Shown here in pieces: positions 44,758-53,105 of a stretch of 64,000 nt of DNA (position 1 is its first letter; each line of letters opens with the position of its first letter). The stretch is from an uncultured Roseovarius sp. Lineage in GTDB: Bacteria > Pseudomonadota > Alphaproteobacteria > Rhodobacterales > Rhodobacteraceae. The stretch spans positions 26,996 to 90,995 of the forward strand of contig NZ_CAJXNN010000010.1 of assembly GCF_913057115.1 (NCBI RefSeq), read 5' to 3'. The notes beneath the pieces are model-generated. The model saw only the letters and a list, made by a program, of their open reading frames with translations, ran no database searches and was not told where the DNA came from. The translations under genes were made by a program, and so were the position numbers.

Positions 44758-45786
44758 ATGTCATCTCTTCGCACCACTTCGATCCTTGCCCTTGCCGCCA
44801 GCATCACGCTTGGCGCCGCGGCTCAGGCCAAGGCCGATGAACTCAACCTCTACTCCTCACGTCACTATGACACCGATGAGCGGCTCTACACTGACTTCGA
44901 AGAGATGACCGGCATCACCATCAACCGCATCGAAGGCAAGGCCGACGAACTGATCGCGCGAATGAAAGCCGAGGGGGACAATTCCCCGGCAGACGTGCTG
45001 CTGACGGTGGATACCTCGCGACTGGAACGCGCCAAGAAGGAAGGCGTTTTGCAGTCGGTCGAGAACGACACGCTCGAGGCCCGTATCCCCGATTACCTGC
45101 AAGACGAAGACAACCAGTGGTTCGGCTTCTCGCAACGGGCCCGCATCATCTTCTACGACAAGACCGACGTGGAAAACCCGCCGAAATCCTACGTCGAACT
45201 GGCCGACCCCGCTTACAAAGGCATGGTGTGCCACCGCTCCTCGACCAATGTCTATTCGCTCACGCTGCTGTCGTCGGTCATCGAAAACCACGGTGAAGAG
45301 GCCGCGAAAGAATGGGCCGCCGGCGTGGTCGAGAACTTCGCCCGCGAACCCCAAGGCGGCGACACCGATCAGCTGCGCGGGCTTGTCTCGGGCGAATGCG
45401 ACGTGTCGGTCGGTAACACCTATTACTTCGCCCGCGCCCTGCGCAAAGACGTCAGCGGCCTGCCCGCCGACGCCATGGAGAACATCGGCTGGGTCTTCCC
45501 GGCTCAGGATGCGGAAGGCGCGCATATGAACCTGTCGGGTGGCGGTGTGGCAGCCCACGCGCCAAACCGTGACAACGCGGTGAAATTCCTTGAATACCTC
45601 GCCTCCGATCAGGCGCAGAAGTATTTCTCGGCGGGCAACGACGAATACCCTGCGGTCCCCGGTGTAGGCCTCAGCGCATCGGTCGCGCAACTGGGCATCT
45701 TCAAGCCCGACGATGTTGACCTGAGCGAAGTTGCAAAGAACGTGCCCACGGCGCAGAAAATCTTCAACGAAGTGGGCTGGAAATAA
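44758..45786 (+). CDS. Periplasmic Fe(III) ABC-transporter substrate-binding protein
   Basis: From the ATG at 44758 (GGAGG at 44748-44752) the protein has 342 residues with a signal peptide cut after about residue 26 (AQAKA-DELN). It has the FbpA/FutA fold: LNLYSSRHYDTDERLYTDFEEMTGI, VDTSRLERAKKEGVL, GFSQRARIIFYDK and the tyrosine cluster GNTYYFARAL that binds ferric iron. The permease and ATPase genes are not next to it, so it stands alone here, ended by a strong terminator. Confidence 0.92.
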   Translation: MSSLRTTSILALAASITLGAAAQAKADELNLYSSRHYDTDERLYTDFEEMTGITINRIEGKADELIARMKAEGDNSPADVLLTVDTSRLERAKKEGVLQSVENDTLEARIPDYLQDEDNQWFGFSQRARIIFYDKTDVENPPKSYVELADPAYKGMVCHRSSTNVYSLTLLSSVIENHGEEAAKEWAAGVVENFAREPQGGDTDQLRGLVSGECDVSVGNTYYFARALRKDVSGLPADAMENIGWVFPAQDAEGAHMNLSGGGVAAHAPNRDNAVKFLEYLASDQAQKYFSAGNDEYPAVPGVGLSASVAQLGIFKPDDVDLSEVAKNVPTAQKIFNEVGWK

Positions 45787-45809
45787 CCCTCCCTTCGGCT
45801 CACCTTGGG

Positions 45810-45842
45810 CGGGCGCGAGACACCTCGCGCCCGTTTTCTTTT
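45810..45842 (+). terminator. Intrinsic terminator after the Fe-binding protein gene
   Basis: Stem CGGGCGCGAG / CTCGCGCCCG with a 4-base loop, followed by TTTTCTTTT. Confidence 0.92.
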
Positions 45843-46755
45843 GCGCGGCTCGGTGGCGTTCTCGGAACGCGACGCTTTGAGAAGCAAAACACCCTCGCGC
45901 CAAACAACGAGGATATCGCTGATCTGCGACTGAACGTTCATCCGCTCCGGACCAGGGTCCTTTGGGCGGATACGCCGTTCGGCGCAGCGCGGCTGTGGGT
46001 TCCGCCGGTGAGGTGTTCGGCGAATGCCCTTGGTGTCCAATATCCAAGCGCCGAATGCGGGCGTGTTTCATTGGAGCAAGTGGGCCAAACCCGGATCACG
46101 GCGCGCCTGTGCGTCATGTTGCGAAACATGAGCTCTTTTTAAAGCTCATCACACCAGCGATCTTGGAGCCAGACTGGGACCCTACCCAGTCGGTTCAGGC
46201 GAATGACTGCAAAATTAAACTCTTGGTTGCATATGCGGCAATTTTTTTTGGCCGCCAAATAATCTCGTGACGCCCCTTCGGCACTGTATTGTGTAGCTAA
46301 ACGATGCGCTTCCCTGCAAGCGGTTTAGTGCCAATGTGTAAACTATGCGGGTGGCAGATTTTGAACCGAAACACAGGTTGTAAGGCTCTGCAATAAATAG
46401 TTTTTCCCAATATCAATCCATTAATTTTCTATGAAACTCAGCACCTCTTGTCGATTTCGCGCCTAAGTCCGTTTCCGAGGGGCGTGAAACGGTCTGAGCA
46501 GAATAAAACCCGAAGTTCGATGATCACGACCAAAGGTTGAGGCTTGCGAATCGGAAGGATTTAACCTTTGTTGTGAACACATTATGTCATTTTATTGCCG
46601 AGATTTTGGTTGAAAGCGTACAGGTTAAAGAGGGCTCCGGCATGATACAGTAAGAGCATCAACTCATGTGCCTTGAGTGATGTGCTCACTATTCGGGGGG
46701 ATAGTACAGGTCGTTTCGGTGGCGCGCTGTCGGGGGCAGCACGGTCCGCATCTTC
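45843..46755. other. Long non-coding stretch in front of the curli operon
   Basis: Apart from the transposase remnant this region holds no convincing gene. It is clearly more AT-rich than its surroundings from about 46150 to 46700. There is a small inverted repeat ATGAGCT/AGCTCAT at 46129-46148 and an AGTGA-N5-TCACT operator-like site at 46676-46690 close to csgF. It probably holds the promoter of the curli operon; no -35/-10 pair can be called with confidence. Confidence 0.5.
45938..46078 (-). pseudogene. IS3-family transposase C-terminal remnant
   Basis: On the minus strand the frame contains NETRPHSALGYWTPRAFAEHL, the characteristic end of IS3-family (IS2/IS407-type) integrase-core transposases ('N..RPHSALGY.TP..FA'). 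Only about the last 45 residues remain, with no matching upstream part and no clear IS ends. It marks the left border of the curli island. Confidence 0.75.
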
Positions 46756-47169
46756 TTGGCCAGCCTTGCGCTTGGAGCTATGTCTTCAAGAGCACCGGCA
46801 CAAGATTTAGTTTTCCAGTTTACGAACCCGTCGTTTGGCGGGAATTCGTTCAATTCTAGTCATTTGTTGTCGCTTGCGGACATCCAGAATCAACACAAGG
46901 ATGAGGGCGGAACGCAGAGCACCCGATCAAGCACTCAATCGGACTTGTTCGTTCGGCAATTGCAAAGCCGCCTTTTATCATCTCTCTCCTCTGGCCTTTC
47001 CGAAGTGATCACCGGTGCCGAACCCGGTGACTCCGATACGCTCACGATTGGCGATCAACAGATTTTCTACGAGCGTACGCTTGAGACGATCACCGTCGAA
47101 ATCACCAATTTGCTTGACGGCTCCAGCACGGAGATTGTTTTGCCGGTTGTAGAACAGGCGGTGAACTGA
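46756..47169 (+). CDS. csgF: Curli assembly protein CsgF
   Basis: The mature part begins QDLVFQFTNPSFGGNSFNSSHLLSLADIQNQ, which matches the N-terminal CsgF segment that plugs into the CsgG pore (consensus FxFxNPxFGGN). CsgF links curlin secretion to nucleation at the cell surface. The start is problematic: the frame has no ATG or GTG before the signal peptide. TTG at 46756 gives a short, uncharged signal, whereas ACG at 46741, after GGGGG, would give a normal one (VRIFLASLALGAMSSRAPAQ). Coordinates use the TTG. csgG follows with stop and start overlapping. Confidence 0.85.
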   Translation: MASLALGAMSSRAPAQDLVFQFTNPSFGGNSFNSSHLLSLADIQNQHKDEGGTQSTRSSTQSDLFVRQLQSRLLSSLSSGLSEVITGAEPGDSDTLTIGDQQIFYERTLETITVEITNLLDGSSTEIVLPVVEQAVN

Positions 47170-48161
47170 TGATTTCGATCTTTCGTCGGTACATGTTTCC
47201 GGGCGTCACTCGTGCCGTTGTCAAATCCGCAAGCGCGTTGAGCTTGGCATTCTTCGTGTCGGGATGTGCCGAGTTCGAAATGCCGGTTTTGGCGGACGAA
47301 GATCCGGCTATCCCACAAGTAACCTCAACCCGAAGCAGCTTGCTCGATATGCCGCCCCCAAAAAGCCGGGTGGATATCGCGGTTTACGATTTCGAAGATT
47401 TGACAGGGCAATTCAAACCTTCCGAAGGCTACCAGACCTTGTCAAAAGCGGTATCCCAGGGCGGAGGTGCTGTTTTGATGAAGGCGCTTCGCGATACGAG
47501 CGGCGGTAAGTGGTTCCGGGTGGTCGAGCGAAGCAACCTCGACAACTTGCTTCAGGAAAGACGCATTATTCAAGAAATGCGCCAAATTTACCTGAAAGAG
47601 ACTGAAATCAACCCAAAGGCCCTGCCTCCGATGCTTTTTGCCGGTGTCATCGTTGAAGGTGGCGTTGTTGGCTACGATAGCAATGTCGAAACCGGCGGCG
47701 CGGGTGCTGCATTGCTTGGGGTCGGGGCGCGCGGCGAATACCGTAAAGATACGATCAGCGTGAACCTGAGAACTGTCAGCGTCAAAACCGGGGAAGTTCT
47801 GGCATCGGTCGTCGTACAAAAATCGATCCTTTCCACCAGTGTCGGAGCAAGTGTTTTCCGGTACATTGATACCGATGAAGTCTTGGAGCTCGAAGCCGGC
47901 GTCAGTGCGAACGAGCCAGGTTTCATCGCCTTCAGACGCGCTATCGAAAAAGCGGTCTATACGTTGATCTTGGAGATGGCGCATCGTGATTATTGGGCCT
48001 TCAAAAACCATAAGGCAGGAAAGCGTCTGATTAATCAGTACCTTGAAGACGACGGTCGCCTGGATCGGTCCAAGATTTCGGATCAGGACTATGATGGACA
48101 AAAAACATCGATGAATAAGTCTGCTGTGACATCGACAGCAGAGAACAAAAAAACGACCTGA
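47169..48161 (+). CDS. csgG: Curli secretion channel lipoprotein CsgG
   Basis: The 330-residue protein has a lipoprotein signal with lipobox FVSGC (C33). The CsgG/HfaB domain follows: VDIAVYDFEDLTGQFKPSEGYQTLSKAVSQGGGAVLMKAL in pieces, GKWFRVVERSNLDNLLQERRII, and the beta-strands lining the pore (VGYDSNVETGGAGAALLGVGARGEYRKDTISVNLRTV in pieces). It forms the nonameric outer-membrane export channel for curlins. The C-terminal about 40 residues are a hydrophilic tail. It is co-transcribed with csgF. Confidence 0.95.
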   Translation: MISIFRRYMFPGVTRAVVKSASALSLAFFVSGCAEFEMPVLADEDPAIPQVTSTRSSLLDMPPPKSRVDIAVYDFEDLTGQFKPSEGYQTLSKAVSQGGGAVLMKALRDTSGGKWFRVVERSNLDNLLQERRIIQEMRQIYLKETEINPKALPPMLFAGVIVEGGVVGYDSNVETGGAGAALLGVGARGEYRKDTISVNLRTVSVKTGEVLASVVVQKSILSTSVGASVFRYIDTDEVLELEAGVSANEPGFIAFRRAIEKAVYTLILEMAHRDYWAFKNHKAGKRLINQYLEDDGRLDRSKISDQDYDGQKTSMNKSAVTSTAENKKTT

Positions 48162-48254
48162 GCAGAGATGACATATCGCCCTGACAAGGGGCGAAGATTT
48201 CGGGGGCGTGGCGTCTACTTGGCTGGACACCTGCGACACCACGCCTTGATCAGA

Positions 48255-48301
48255 GGCCGCATTTCGCGGCCGCCAACCGGCACCAAAGATGCCTTTGGTG
48301 C
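48255..48301 (+). promoter_or_regulatory. Two hairpins in the csgG-curlin gap
   Basis: GGCCGC-ATTTC-GCGGCC (48255-48271) and GCACCAAAG-ATGC-CTTTGGTGC (48280-48301) lie directly before the strong AAGGAGG (48307). They may terminate or process the csgFG message, or protect the 5' end of the abundant curlin mRNA (inference). Confidence 0.55.
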
Positions 48302-48321
48302 TTATAAAGGAGGTTTACCTC

Positions 48322-49311
48322 ATGAAAAAGCACTTAATCACAAGCGTCTCGTTGTTTGCGCTGACTTTTGCCGGTCAAGCTTTGGCAAACGATAGCACGA
48401 TAGACCAGATCGGTGGCGCAAACTTGGCCCAGATCGATCAAACCGGCGGGTCGGAAGGCGTGTCCACGGTCAATCAAATCGGTGATGGACACATCGCGAA
48501 AGTGACACAGGCCGATGACCCCAACAACGGGACGCCTGATTTCAACACTGCGTCGAACACCTCGACAATCACCCAGGAAGGGTCTGAAGCAAAAGCGCTT
48601 GTTGACCAAACGGGTGACCCCGGCGAGGCGCCCGGCAACGTATCAGAGATCATTCAGTTCAATGATGGTCCGCCCAAAGCGCTTGCGGACGTCAAGCAAA
48701 GCGGCGCGAACAACTTCTCCAGTGTCGAACAAGGGCGCGATGAAGACCCGATTAACCGTCGTGGACAAACCGCGATGATCACTCAGGACGGGTCTGACCA
48801 CATCTCGACGGTGCTTCAGCGTGGCAACCTGAATACTGCGAACGTGAACCAGGCCTCCACCGGGAACATGTCCGACGTGACTCAGAGCGGGCTGGATAAC
48901 GACGCCACGATCGATCAATCCGGCGCCGGCAACAGCAGCACCGTGTCGCAAAGCGCGAACTTCGGCATGACCACGGTCAACCAGAGCGGTGACAACAACA
49001 GCAGTGATGTGACCCAATCCGGTCGGGCCAACAGCTCGATCGCGGCAACCATCCTGCAAAGCGGTAACAACAACACCAGCTCCGTTTTGCAGACGTCGCT
49101 TGTGGCGGGCCCCGGCAGCGCGGACCAGTTTGCCGAAGTCACGCAGTCGACCGACAACAACGCCTCGACCATCGAACAAGATGGGGGTAACCCTGTTGTG
49201 GATGAAGTGAACACCGGCAACTCGGCCAGTGTGTTCCAGATGGCCACAAGCGGTAACACCTCGATGGTCATGCAGTCGGGCGCCGGCAACACCGCGACCG
49301 TCAATCAATAA
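48322..49311 (+). CDS. Curlin repeat protein (major curli subunit-like), first copy
   Basis: From the ATG at 48322 (AAGGAGGT, spacing 7) the protein has 329 residues with a signal peptide (…GQALA-NDST). The rest is degenerate curlin repeats of about 20-24 residues, S/T-x-V-x-Q-x-G-x2-N-x-A/S-x-V-x-Q: for example SSDVTQSGRANSSIAATILQSGNN and STVSQSANFGMTTVNQSGDN. This is far longer than the five-repeat E. coli CsgA. The N-terminus (NDSTIDQIGG) and C-terminus (MATSGN..MV.QSGAGN.ATV.Q) closely match the next gene, so the pair arose by duplication. Confidence 0.92.
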   Translation: MKKHLITSVSLFALTFAGQALANDSTIDQIGGANLAQIDQTGGSEGVSTVNQIGDGHIAKVTQADDPNNGTPDFNTASNTSTITQEGSEAKALVDQTGDPGEAPGNVSEIIQFNDGPPKALADVKQSGANNFSSVEQGRDEDPINRRGQTAMITQDGSDHISTVLQRGNLNTANVNQASTGNMSDVTQSGLDNDATIDQSGAGNSSTVSQSANFGMTTVNQSGDNNSSDVTQSGRANSSIAATILQSGNNNTSSVLQTSLVAGPGSADQFAEVTQSTDNNASTIEQDGGNPVVDEVNTGNSASVFQMATSGNTSMVMQSGAGNTATVNQ

Positions 49312-49388
49312 CCCAGAAATAACGCATCGACCGGGTGCAATGACCCGCGGCCGGTCGGTGTAACTCCATTCAACAAGGGATTAGACAA

Positions 49389-50669
49389 ATGAAGACGCTT
49401 CTTATTTCCAGTGCCTCCGCACTCGCTCTGATGGTCGGCGCCTCCGCCGCCTTTGCCAACGACAGCACCATCGACCAGATCGGTGGGCTTAACACGGCGA
49501 CTGTCGATCAAACCGGTGGCAACGAAGGTGTCTCGGACATCAGCCAAAATGGCACCGGCAACCTTGCCGAAGTCACCCAATCGGAAGACCCTAACGGCAT
49601 CTCCGGCTTCACCGTCCCCACCAACGATGCAATGATCAACCAAATCGGCAGCAATGCACGGGCCCGCATCACGCAGGACAACCCGGATCAACCGAACGCC
49701 CCGACCAATACGGCCTCGATCGACCAGAATTCCAACGGCACCGTGCAGGTCCCGCCGGATGGTATCCCCTCGGGTTACAGCGTGAACGGCCGGATCATTC
49801 AGTCGGGCTCGGGCAACGCATCGTCGATCGTGCAATCGGGCAATCCGAACCAGCCACCCAACGATGGCGCTGGCTCGGGTGTCACTGCGCGCAACGATCA
49901 GACAGGGCAGGACAACTCCTCGACCATTCTGCAAGACGTGTTCGGTCAAGATGCCAACCCGTTCACCGATGCCAACGTCGCCCAGAGTGGTTCGGGTAAC
50001 GTCTCGGATGTGCGTCAACGTGGCTCGGCGGCACTCACCAACGTGACACAGAACGGCTCGAACAACAGTTCGGATGTGAACCAAGGTGCAAACCGCGAGA
50101 TGACGGCGGATGTCACCCAGAACGGCAGCGACAACGAAAGCCTGATCAATCAGGGCGCCCGCACTGTGACCGCCACTGTCAATCAAAGCGACACCAGCCA
50201 GTTCTCTGACATCAATCAGGGCCCGCAAAGCCGCTTCTCCACGGCCACCGTCACTCAAAGCAATGACAACAACTCCAGCACCATCACCCAGACGAATACC
50301 GCGTCCATGTCCATGGTCACGCAGTCGGGTGTCGATGGTATGAGCACCATCAACCAAGCCGATGGTGAGGGCGCCGAGGCAACGTTGGAGCAGTCAGGTT
50401 TTGCCAACATCAGTACGATCGGCCAAACCGGGGACTTCCATACTGCCTTTGTCACCCAGACTGGCGATATGAACGAAAGCATCATTTCGCAGACGGATGA
50501 CAATCAAATGGCGACCGTCAAGCAAGGCAGCAACGATAACTGGAGTTCGATCACCCAGTCGGGTCTTGGTGCCGGGAATACCGCGACTGTTGAGCAGATG
50601 GCAACAAGCGGCAATATGTCCACCGTCATCCAGGCGGGTACTGGCAATGTTGCGACCGTGACCCAATAA
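49389..50669 (+). CDS. Curlin repeat protein (major curli subunit-like), second copy
   Basis: The 426-residue paralogue of the previous gene has a signal peptide (…SAAFA-NDST) and then roughly 18 curlin repeats by eye. Motifs include SSDVNQGANREMTADVTQNGS and STITQTNTASMSMVTQSG. Each repeat has Gln/Asn ladder positions suited to a beta-solenoid amyloid. The gene is about 100 codons longer than its neighbour, with extra repeats in the middle. It is followed by a hairpin that probably ends most of the message. Confidence 0.92.
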   Translation: MKTLLISSASALALMVGASAAFANDSTIDQIGGLNTATVDQTGGNEGVSDISQNGTGNLAEVTQSEDPNGISGFTVPTNDAMINQIGSNARARITQDNPDQPNAPTNTASIDQNSNGTVQVPPDGIPSGYSVNGRIIQSGSGNASSIVQSGNPNQPPNDGAGSGVTARNDQTGQDNSSTILQDVFGQDANPFTDANVAQSGSGNVSDVRQRGSAALTNVTQNGSNNSSDVNQGANREMTADVTQNGSDNESLINQGARTVTATVNQSDTSQFSDINQGPQSRFSTATVTQSNDNNSSTITQTNTASMSMVTQSGVDGMSTINQADGEGAEATLEQSGFANISTIGQTGDFHTAFVTQTGDMNESIISQTDDNQMATVKQGSNDNWSSITQSGLGAGNTATVEQMATSGNMSTVIQAGTGNVATVTQ

Positions 50670-50683
50670 GAAAGCCAAAGAAT

Positions 50684-50708
50684 GCCCCGCGCGTATCTCG
50701 CGCGGGGC
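50684..50708 (+). terminator. Hairpin after the second curlin gene
   Basis: Stem GCCCCGCGCG / CGCGCGGGGC with a 5-base loop and a weak T-run (GATTATT). A second palindrome, CCTGGATCGTGATCCAGG, follows at 50725-50742. Downstream genes may be read at lower level through it. Confidence 0.75.
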
Positions 50709-50875
50709 GATTATTCGGAAGAGACCTGGATCGTGATCCAGGAAAATCTTATTCTCACATCCGCAACGTGGCATCGGCAAAGATGGTTCTTGATGCGGTA
50801 ATCGCTGCCGAGATGTGTTACATTCGCCCAATAAGGCCTTCGGCCTGATGGCCACTGGTAGCAAGGTTGGAAACG

Positions 50876-51526
50876 ATGATCAGGACGACACTCTATTGCA
50901 CCATGCTTCTTGTTTTCTGGCTCGGGCCATCGCTGGCTCAGGAAAACCTGGACCAGATAACCGACCCGACAAGTGCCGGCGGGGAAAGCGACGCCATTGG
51001 ACGTAGTGCCTTGGGTGAGGTGTCAATCGACCAAATCGGTAGCGATAACCTCGCGGAGGTTACCAACGAAAGCGACACCAGTGTGCTTGTCGTTGAACAG
51101 CGGGGGAATGATCAAAATGCCTTCATTCGTCTTAGCGGTGCGGACAACCAAGGTGACATTACACAGCAAGGCGCCGGCAACAGTGCGGATGTCCTGATTT
51201 CCGGTACTATAAATTCGTTCAGTATCAATCAGTCTGCCTCGCAAAACGCCTTCGCAAGCAGCAACGAAGCGTCACTGGAACAACTTGGATTGGGCAATAT
51301 CGCCTTTCAGACCCAGGTTGGCCAAGGCAATCGCATGTCGCTTAGGCAGGACGGCGCAGACAACTTCGCCGACCTTCTTCAAGACGGTCAGCGAAACAGT
51401 ATGGAGCTTGAACAAAACGGTGACGGCAACGTTGCCGATCTGAAGCAATACGGGGTTGAGGCCGCGCCGATTTCAGTAAGGCAAACTGGTGGAATGAGCG
51501 TTCAGATCACCCAGACCGGCGATTGA
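50876..51526 (+). CDS. Minor curlin / CsgB-like nucleator
   Basis: From the ATG at 50876 the protein has 216 residues with a signal peptide (MIRTTLYCTMLLVFWLGPSLA-QENLD). It carries about eight curlin-like repeats (DQIGSDNLAEVTNESDTSVLVVEQRGNDQNAF, SLEQLGLGNIAFQTQVGQGN). The repeats are less Asn/Ser-rich and more hydrophobic/charged than in the two big curlins, as in CsgB. A nucleator role is inferred from this and from the single copy in the operon. Confidence 0.8.
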   Translation: MIRTTLYCTMLLVFWLGPSLAQENLDQITDPTSAGGESDAIGRSALGEVSIDQIGSDNLAEVTNESDTSVLVVEQRGNDQNAFIRLSGADNQGDITQQGAGNSADVLISGTINSFSINQSASQNAFASSNEASLEQLGLGNIAFQTQVGQGNRMSLRQDGADNFADLLQDGQRNSMELEQNGDGNVADLKQYGVEAAPISVRQTGGMSVQITQTGD

Positions 51527-51530
51527 TGTC

Positions 51531-52007
51531 ATGCGCGGCTTGTCGATCACACTCCTCTCATGGGGCATGATGATCTTCTGGGCAGGTGCGACCGCCCAAG
51601 CGCAAGAGGAGTTTGTATCCACCAAGGATCCGGCCATCGTTGAACAGATCACCCCAATCGTACCTGACGAGGCCGAGGGAATCTCGATAGAAGATACCGC
51701 GCCAATTCTGGACGAGATATTTGCCATATATGATTTCACGCTGGCAACGAATGAACTGGCGGATAATGAAGGTAGCGAAGTCGACAATACCCAAAAAGAT
51801 AATGAGTCTAGCCAGACGGGACCTGAGGCGGCGCAATCTTCAGAGATTGACTGTGAAGCCGATGGGACTTTGTCGATGACTTTGGACGCGGACTGTGCGC
51901 ATGGCGCCATGCCAATCGAAGCCAAAAAGGCCGGGGCTTCCACTGGACAGATCGTGACGCGTGACGATGGCGTGTACCTTCAGGTGGCTCCCGCTGAGGC
52001 ACAATAG
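51531..52007 (+). CDS. Unknown secreted acidic protein in the curli operon
   Basis: The 158-residue protein has a signal peptide (MRGLSITLLSWGMMIFWAGATAQA-QEEF) and an acidic, low-complexity mature part. Two cysteines lie in the C-terminal third (EIDCEADG and DADCAHG), spaced for a disulfide. No family was recognised; it is neither CsgE- nor CsgC-like by motif. It lies 4 bases after the CsgB-like stop and before csgH, so it is likely a curli accessory factor (inference). Confidence 0.7.
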   Translation: MRGLSITLLSWGMMIFWAGATAQAQEEFVSTKDPAIVEQITPIVPDEAEGISIEDTAPILDEIFAIYDFTLATNELADNEGSEVDNTQKDNESSQTGPEAAQSSEIDCEADGTLSMTLDADCAHGAMPIEAKKAGASTGQIVTRDDGVYLQVAPAEAQ

Positions 52008-52060
52008 GCCCACGCCAGTAAAACAATGCCCGAAGGCTTTGTTAGATTATGGAGTATGAT

Positions 52061-52426
52061 ATGAAGATCAGTCGATTTTTTTTCGCGATCCTCGCGGCTT
52101 GGCCCTTCTCCGTGGCTTCGGATGAAGTTCCGCGTGCCTGGCTTGATATGTCTCAACACGACGGGCTTGTTCAGATTGAGGTTTTCTCGAACCTTAAAAA
52201 AGGCTTGGGGGGAGAGTACCAGCTTAACGTCGTCAAGAGTGGCCCAAGTGGTAAATCCGTCAACAGGCAATCGGGTACAGTTCCTGTGTCCCAAGGTGAG
52301 GCCATGGGCCCTCTTTCGGTCTCGCGCGTCTCGCTCGAACCCGATGCCAGTTTGAGCGTCACGTTGAAAGTGACCGACAAAAACGGGTCTGTCTTCGAAG
52401 ATGAAAAATCCCTGATGGGTAAGTAA
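52061..52426 (+). CDS. csgH: CsgH-like curli chaperone
   Basis: From the ATG at 52061 (GGAG 7 bases upstream) the protein has 121 residues: a signal peptide ending near AS-DEVP and a small immunoglobulin-like beta domain (ARAWLDMSQHDGLVQIEVFSNLKK-like start, GEYQLNVVKSG, LSVTLKVTDKNG). This fits CsgH, the alphaproteobacterial periplasmic inhibitor of premature curlin amyloid formation, equivalent in role to CsgC. It is the last gene of the operon. Confidence 0.8.
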   Translation: MKISRFFFAILAAWPFSVASDEVPRAWLDMSQHDGLVQIEVFSNLKKGLGGEYQLNVVKSGPSGKSVNRQSGTVPVSQGEAMGPLSVSRVSLEPDASLSVTLKVTDKNGSVFEDEKSLMGK

Positions 52427-53105
52427 CCTTACTGAGGGGCAAGGGGGCCGCGTTTTGCAATTGTGGACGGTCGCTTGATCCAACGCCTTTCAGCAATGCA
52501 ACGGCCTGTTGGTGATTGGGCACGCTTCTTTTCCGCAAGCCGGTATAGCGACTGTGTCAAGATACCGTTACTCGCCGGATATTTTCCTTAGCCTCTGAGT
52601 TTCGGGAAAAAGGCGATTTTCATGACCAAAATTCAACGCGAGATAAGGCGTAAGTATCGGATACTGAGAACGGCACCTGAAACCTGCCCGAGACGCGTTT
52701 TACGACCTGCTCTGCCTTCAACAGGTCGATGACCTCCCAAGCGTCGAATTGGAGCGTTTTGCTAGTGACGAGCCAAATCATCCCGCCGTCGACAATATCT
52801 GCCTACCGCTGGAGGATTTGCACATGACCCGAGCCGCAGACAAACGAATACAGTGATATGCTCACCGCCTTGCGCCACCAGGTGCCGCGCGTTGCCTAAA
52901 GCGTACAGCTTATGCCATCCAAGCCTCGATCTACCCGATCACAGTTTTTGTGGCCCAACTGTCTTCGGAATCGCGGAGCTTCCTCGTCCGCCGGACCTGA
53001 AATTGAAGGCACAACTTGCGGCTTCAAGCTGCAATATCATTGGGGACTAAGCCTACGAACCGGCACACCTCTGGATCGCGCCGTTCAGCTTTAAGGTTTA
53101 GGGAG
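52427..53105. other. Gene-poor right border of the curli island
   Basis: No intact gene was found. A 62-codon open stretch on the plus strand (52668-52853: HLKPARDAFYDLLCLQQ…) has no start codon near its beginning and could be a decayed mobile-element fragment of unknown family. The composition differs from the flanking housekeeping genes. Confidence 0.45.
52622..52732 (+). pseudogene. Possible IS481-type transposase N-terminal remnant
   Basis: The frame starts MTKIQREIRRKYRILRTAPE, which resembles the N-terminal HTH start of integrase-core transposases of the IS481-like group (typically 'KIQREIRRK.RVL'). It stops after 36 residues. Homology is short, so the call is tentative. Confidence 0.35.

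Noticed and set aside
46677..46859. 60-codon plus-strand frame in front of csgF as an alternative csgF start or csgE remnant
   Set aside because: It is in a different frame from CsgF, has no typical signal peptide and no CsgE motif.
48322..50669. CRISPR array or tandem DNA repeat
   Set aside because: The periodic DNA encodes curlin repeats in one frame, with unequal unit lengths and variable codons.
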